In this document: positions 59,808-64,000 of the stretch, in pieces
Layout: each line of letters starts with the position of its first letter
Numbering within the stretch: the stretch's first letter is position 1
Source of the DNA: Pochonia chlamydosporia 170
Taxonomy: Eukaryota; Ascomycota; Sordariomycetes; Hypocreales; Clavicipitaceae
Length of the DNA stretch: 64,000 nt
NCBI RefSeq assembly: GCF_001653235.2
Contig: NC_035791.1
Span: 5,518,001-5,582,000 of the forward strand
Reading direction: 5' to 3'
Position numbers and translations under genes: made by a program
The notes under the pieces: generated by a model
The model's database searches: none
What the model was told of the DNA's origin: nothing
What the model saw: only the letters and a program-made list of their open reading frames with translations

Positions 59808-60461
59808 TCACTTCCCCAACCACTCGAAACATTCCTTCATCAACGCCTCCCCCGACCCGGGCTGATCCGTCCCAGGCAACGCCCTATCAATGGCATATCC
59901 GTTCTGCGCAAGCACCCAATGCAGACACTTGTAGCTCTCTCTCGCCTCGGGATCAAGCTGTATCTGCGTGGCCGCGCCCGGCGTCACCGGCTGGATAGTG
60001 TCCTTGTCATAAATGACCTCCAGTGTGCACATCTTCCACTCGTTGCCGTCCCGCTCGAGGCGTGAGATGAAGCGCCCGTAGGAGATGCAGTCATATGAGG
60101 TGCCTTGGTATTTGAAACGGGCGTAGATGGCACCCGTGGATTCAGATACGGCCTTGTTGCCGTTGATGTGTACTTCTACGGGCTGGATTGCGTGCGAGGT
60201 GCTGGCTGAGCTGCGGGCCATTTTTTCGGAGCCGGCGACGAAGCCGTCAATATTGCCGTTATACCTGGGAATGTTAACTGTGCTGATGATGAGTTTTGGG
60301 GAGCGGACAGACCATGATATCTTGATTTGGGTCTTGGATACGTCTGAGTGGTAGCTCTGGCGGAGGTTTGTCCATTGGTGGGTGTCTCTGTAGTAGCGCT
60401 CGCGGATGAGGAGGCTTTTGATTTCGAGCTCGTTGAGGAGTTTGTCGGTTCGTGCGGACAT
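59808..60461 (-). CDS. SnoaL-like (NTF2-fold) domain protein
   Basis: Small alpha+beta barrel protein of the SnoaL-like group, which contains cyclases, dehydratases, isomerases and binding proteins; the activity cannot be assigned. Exons 60461-60313 and 60264-59808 give 201 aa. The 48-nt intron (donor GTCTGT, branch AGTTAAC, acceptor TCCCAG) is in frame with no stop. Removing it restores the motif KISWYNGNIDGFVAGSEKM, whereas retaining it would insert 16 residues in the middle of a conserved strand. Other features are the N-terminal helix LLNELEIKSLLIRERYY, HAIQPVEVHINGNKAVSES, and FISRLERDGNEWKMCTLEVI leading to YDKDTIQPV. No signal peptide is present, so it is probably cytosolic. It lies between the MFS transporter and the S66 peptidase on the same strand. 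Confidence 0.82.
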   Translation of the reverse strand: MSARTDKLLNELEIKSLLIRERYYRDTHQWTNLRQSYHSDVSKTQIKISWSVRSPKLIISTVNIPRYNGNIDGFVAGSEKMARSSASTSHAIQPVEVHINGNKAVSESTGAIYARFKYQGTSYDCISYGRFISRLERDGNEWKMCTLEVIYDKDTIQPVTPGAATQIQLDPEARESYKCLHWVLAQNGYAIDRALPGTDQPGSGEALMKECFEWLGK

Positions 60462-60696
60462 GATGGCGTTTGGCTGGTAGTCTGTGGGATGGGAGAGGAG
60501 GTGAGGTTTATAACTTGATATAGTCCCGCATCGTCATAGATCCCGCACGGCGCAGATATGTCGTGGCGACCAGAACGGACTATATGAACATCGGGAACAA
60601 ACTGTTTAATTTTTCGTAGTATTGTGTTATTATTCTATGGATATAAATGGCACTTTGAACTTGTGATGTCCCGAGTTTTGATCGGAACCATGGATG

Positions 60697-61782
60697 TTAA
60701 AGGACACCTGGCTCAAGAATAGCAAACGAGTCCTTTGCAGAGTCTAGAACAGCCAAAGCATCATACGGCAGAGTAACCATAGGAGTAGTATGCCCAATAT
60801 CCACGTTAAACAGAATCGGGAATGCCTTCTCTGCCATTCTCCCCTCACACAACAACTCCCTAATAACGTCCATGTACTCCCCTTGCATCTCGCTGGAATC
60901 ATAGCCAAACGGCCGCCCAACCACCAATCCTTGAGCATCGTCAAAGACCCCATGGGCTATCAAGTCCGCAACCGCTGCCTTTATGCGGAATAAGGGATTC
61001 CCCGCGACATCATCGTCGCTCATAGCTGTCTCCAGGAAGACGATTCGACCGCGCCAGTCCGGCGCAATTTGCTTCACGCCACCTAGCCGAGCCATGACTG
61101 TCAGACAGCCGCCAAATAACCTCCCCTGACCTTTGCCCTCTCGGATCCATGTCCATTTGGGAGATGGCGCAAGCTGAGATGGTTCAACTGAGGTTGCATC
61201 TTTCCAGAAGGCGGCTGACTTTGGCGCATATTCGGCCGATCTTGCGACTTCACCTATGGGCTTTGTGTTGGCGACGGCACGGAATAAATGCTTTGCACAA
61301 AAGGTAGCAGGCGAATTCTCATGACCTGTAGTGGCGTCGCCGAGTTCTGGAATAGCGCCAGGTCCGTAGAATGTACGCAGACCGGTAAGTTTATTGAGGA
61401 ACCAGTGCAAGCCAGTGATGTCAGAGTATCCGATTACGACCTTGGGATTCGCACGGATGGCAGCGTGCAACTCTGTGTCGGCGATGAGCGCGGGAAGAAG
61501 CTCCGTGAAGGTGGTGCCTCCTATTGTGCAGATGACCGCTGAGATTGAGTTGTCTGTGAAGGCGGTGCGTATTTCTGATAGACGGTTCTGGATGGAGGAT
61601 TGCGTGCCGGCGTCTTGGGTGAATAGTTCGCGGACGAGGTAGCCTTGGTCGGTGAGGACTTTGGTCGCGCGTGACATTACTGCTGGCTGGACATGGTTTA
61701 GACGGGCGGATGGGGAGATGAATGCGATTGTTGCGCCTGACTTTAATGCTGGGGGAGTTGTAGATGACATTGTGTATGACAT
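60697..61782 (-). CDS. S66-family serine peptidase (LD-carboxypeptidase / MccF-like)
   Basis: Bacterial members of this family are LD-carboxypeptidases of murein recycling or MccF, which inactivates the peptide-nucleotide antibiotic microcin C. Fungi have no murein, so the substrate here is unknown. Single exon, 361 aa, near the usual length. The Ser-Glu-His triad is in place: Ser120 in VIGYSDITGLHWF, Glu251 in RIVFLETAMS and His331 in DIGHTTPM. Conserved glycines in CTIGGTTFTELL and GRLFGGCLTVMARLGG fit the fold. No signal peptide, so it is probably cytosolic. The start is taken as ATG 61782 (MSYTMSSTTPP); a second ATG lies four codons on, and the frame upstream has no ATG. The intronless bacterial-type gene suggests old transfer, but homologues are known in many fungi, so recent transfer is not implied. 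Confidence 0.88.
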   Translation of the reverse strand: MSYTMSSTTPPALKSGATIAFISPSARLNHVQPAVMSRATKVLTDQGYLVRELFTQDAGTQSSIQNRLSEIRTAFTDNSISAVICTIGGTTFTELLPALIADTELHAAIRANPKVVIGYSDITGLHWFLNKLTGLRTFYGPGAIPELGDATTGHENSPATFCAKHLFRAVANTKPIGEVARSAEYAPKSAAFWKDATSVEPSQLAPSPKWTWIREGKGQGRLFGGCLTVMARLGGVKQIAPDWRGRIVFLETAMSDDDVAGNPLFRIKAAVADLIAHGVFDDAQGLVVGRPFGYDSSEMQGEYMDVIRELLCEGRMAEKAFPILFNVDIGHTTPMVTLPYDALAVLDSAKDSFAILEPGVL

Positions 61783-63561
61783 TGTGTGTGGTTTGTTGTG
61801 CGTGAGTTTGGGTGAAGATGTCTGGTGTTTGGCCGAATGAAGCAATTATAACTACAAATGTAAAGTTGTGGGGCAGTGAGTGAGTGAGAGTGAAAATTAA
61901 ATAGCATGTGCCGCTTTAAAGCGACAACAAGGGTTAGTTATGGAAACAACGAAATGATTCCAAATCGGTGGATTGTCCTAACCCAACGAAGAAGTTGCTG
62001 ATAAATGGGTTTCACGACATTATAAATGTATCAAAGGGGTTGTGTTGACTGTGACGAGGAGTCCGCTTGGAGTATTAACAGTATACATGCCCAATGGACG
62101 ATAATTTGGACTTGGACATCAGCCAAGTCACAGCATATTGTAACATTGGCTGTCACACTTCACGACTTAACCGGACGACGATCCGGCATAACATGCCCTG
62201 TGAAGCGGGCAACGAGAGACTCTTCATTTCCTACAAGAAAAAGTGGAATCATACGAAGACTAAACTAAATACTTTAGAATATTGCTGCCTGTAATTTGCT
62301 ATCTAAGCATTTATCCATCGCCAAATATACTGGCAGTTCGATTCTTGGCGCCGTGCATATCACGCATCAAGGGCTCATCTTTCTACCTTTCGTAGCATAG
62401 TTTCTCTCGGTTAAGCGACACGGGCGATATCTTGCCTCAAACTCTGGTTTAGACCTGTCCGCCCAGTCCCTTGGTGGCGTTGTCTTTGCTATCGAAGCTC
62501 TGTTTAATTTTATGCATAAGTCACTGTCATGTCGAGCGACCGAGTACAACTAGCGCCACTTTCCAATCGTTCACAAGAGGAGTAGATGCTAGCCTGGATA
62601 TTACTTAATTCAACTAGTCAGCCAACAAATCAAAGAATAAATAGCCAGGCCATCGAGTGCATGTATCCGTAAAACGTCCATCAACAGCCCAGAGTTGGAG
62701 GATACGGGATGACTGCTCCTGGGCATGACAACGGCCTGGCTTGGAAGGGACTGAAAAGTTTGAGAATACTCCAACCATGCGTCTGGGTCGTTTTTTGCTC
62801 CATTTACATGAAACTCTAGCAAAGCTGGGAAACATTTCCATTGTCTGCGAGTATGAGTGGCATGTTCCGTCAACTTGAATCAATGCGTCGACATGCTCAC
62901 TCCTTCCTGGCCAAACTTACATATCTATCTAATGCCATGGCCGCCCTTTAATGCTAATTAGCTCCTAGACTGTTAAAACCAACTCCCTAATCACTGTACG
63001 ATTCTACTTCCAACAGCTGAGCCCTGCATTAGCCTCGGGTAGATCCGCCAAGTGGCTAGGTGGCTTCAATGCTCAATGTGTTGTTCCGTACCAAAATCTG
63101 GCACCGTGCTGTGACAGAAATTTTAAAATCAAGGATAGTTGTCTGGCGTTCGACTCCTTTGCCGTCTCCTATCTAATTTACATGATACTTAAAGTTGCTT
63201 AGTTTTCAAAGCTTAGCCACGAAGCCATACACAATGCATCAGGTAGCATCTGCGTCATAATCATTTCACCCAGCGCAGAAATGGAATTATTACATGCGAC
63301 ACTTGAACTGCCAAAGGGCCATGTTCTGCGACCCTGTGAAGCTTCATTAGGGCTTTACACTTTATACAAAGGCATATTTGACTCCGCAGCAGCCACAGCC
63401 GAGCCTCACTCCATGCCCACATTGTTCGAACCGTTAAGTACAGATGTAGCAAGTTCTATATAAAAACCTGGTAGGTTTGGTATCATAGGTATTCCTTCAG
63501 GCATCATCCCAAAGTTCTCACCATACAGCATCGAGTTTGTCTAGCCCCCGTCCAAGCCAAA
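61783..63561. promoter_or_regulatory. Divergent intergenic region between S66 peptidase and secreted-protein genes
   Basis: 1.8 kb, AT-richer than average, with no supported gene. The right end is the promoter of the secreted-protein gene. Confidence 0.45.
63457..63464 (+). promoter_or_regulatory. TATA box of the secreted-protein gene
   Basis: TATATAAA lies 98 bases before the ATG at 63562, a normal spacing for a fungal TATA-type promoter with a short leader. TATA-type promoters are commonly tightly regulated. Confidence 0.5.
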
Positions 63562-64000
63562 ATGTTTCCTCAAGCTCATATCCGCCCTCTTGCGTTGAAC
63601 CTTCTTGTCCTCACATGCAGCCTACCACTCGCCGCCCAAGCAGGACCATACCCGGACACGGGCATAACCGCCCTAATCCCATGGAGCCAACGGACGGACA
63701 AGCCTACGGAAACCTTCACTTTCGACGAGACTCCCGAGGCCCGCATCCAATTCTCTTACGACCGTTCCATCCCCGGAGGCCCCTGGACGCAGGGGCCGGA
63801 TCCAACAGATCCGACTGATATGACTCCGCGCTGGTATTCATTCGACGTCGACACCGGAACATGCGGCATCGTAACGAACTGGGAGAAGGTGAATCTCCAG
63901 CCCTCGGAGCGGCCTGAGCCAGATCCAGCCGATCCAACCAAGGTGACAAACAAAGGTCAGCAGTACCTCTCAAGCAGCGAGATTCTATATGTAGGATACT
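63562..64000 (+). CDS. Secreted protein, 5' part only (runs off the window)
   Basis: Function not recognised. The frame opens at ATG 63562 and is still open at base 64000, giving at least 146 residues. The N-terminus MFPQAHIRPLALNLLVLTCS, then LPLAAQA/GPYPD, is a signal peptide with a likely cut after AQA. The visible mature part is polar and rich in Asp/Pro/Thr, with motifs IPWSQRTDKPTETFTFDET and PRWYSFDVDTGTCGIV. One cysteine is visible so far. It has a TATA box and a short leader. A small secreted or cell-surface protein is inferred. An intron starting at one of the GT sites near the right edge cannot be excluded. Confidence 0.65.
   Translation, partial: MFPQAHIRPLALNLLVLTCSLPLAAQAGPYPDTGITALIPWSQRTDKPTETFTFDETPEARIQFSYDRSIPGGPWTQGPDPTDPTDMTPRWYSFDVDTGTCGIVTNWEKVNLQPSERPEPDPADPTKVTNKGQQYLSSSEILYVGY

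Noticed and set aside
1..64000. CRISPR arrays, insertion sequences, prophage or operon-type bacterial features
   Set aside because: None seen; spliceosomal introns and gene content are those of a fungal nuclear chromosome.

Overview
The window is nuclear DNA of a filamentous ascomycete (Pezizomycotina; Sordariomycetes and probably Hypocreales is my inference). The signs are short spliceosomal introns (48-114 nt in most genes, 227 and 301 nt at the extremes) with GTAAGT-like donors, CTAAC/CTGAC branch sites and CAG/TAG acceptors, about one gene per 3.4 kb, and fungus-specific genes: an SreA-type siderophore GATA factor, a CclA/Bre2 COMPASS subunit and an arginine attenuator peptide uORF. I read 19 protein genes plus one regulatory uORF. 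Every splice model was checked by hand: the exons sum to a multiple of three and each junction restores a recognisable motif where one exists.

Layout. 1.6-15 kb is gene-dense and largely chromatin-related: sreA (-) and bre2/cclA (+) diverge from a 1.8 kb promoter, then a single-pass membrane protein (-), nse1 (-) of the SMC5/6 complex, a Clr2-type silencing protein (+), and a three-zinc-cluster protein (-). 15-21.9 kb is gene-poor. 21.9-28.2 kb holds a UFO1-like F-box/WD40/UIM protein (+) converging on a GPI-anchored repeat protein (-). 28.2-37.1 kb is a second gene-poor stretch with simple repeats. 37.1-42.7 kb holds a membrane-anchored aspartic-protease-like protein lacking one catalytic Asp (+), converging on tah18 (-). 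45.3-54 kb is a run of + strand housekeeping genes: an RRM-RGG-RRM protein, Gcs1-type ArfGAP, ETF beta, and the arginine-specific carbamoyl phosphate synthase small subunit with its uORF. 55.4-61.8 kb holds four minus-strand genes: an acinus-like SAP protein, an MCT-like MFS transporter, a SnoaL-like protein and an S66 peptidase. A secreted protein begins at 63.56 kb and runs off the end.

How the genes work together. Most are independent housekeeping genes. Three groupings deserve attention. sreA and bre2 share a promoter with several GATA motifs. The cpa1 leader carries a uORF that only encodes the classical arginine-sensing peptide after splicing. The transporter, SnoaL and S66 peptidase genes form a possible small-molecule handling group. 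Three genes (sreA, the membrane protein, the SnoaL gene) contain stop-free introns whose length is a multiple of three, so an unspliced reading frame looks intact and is easily mis-annotated.
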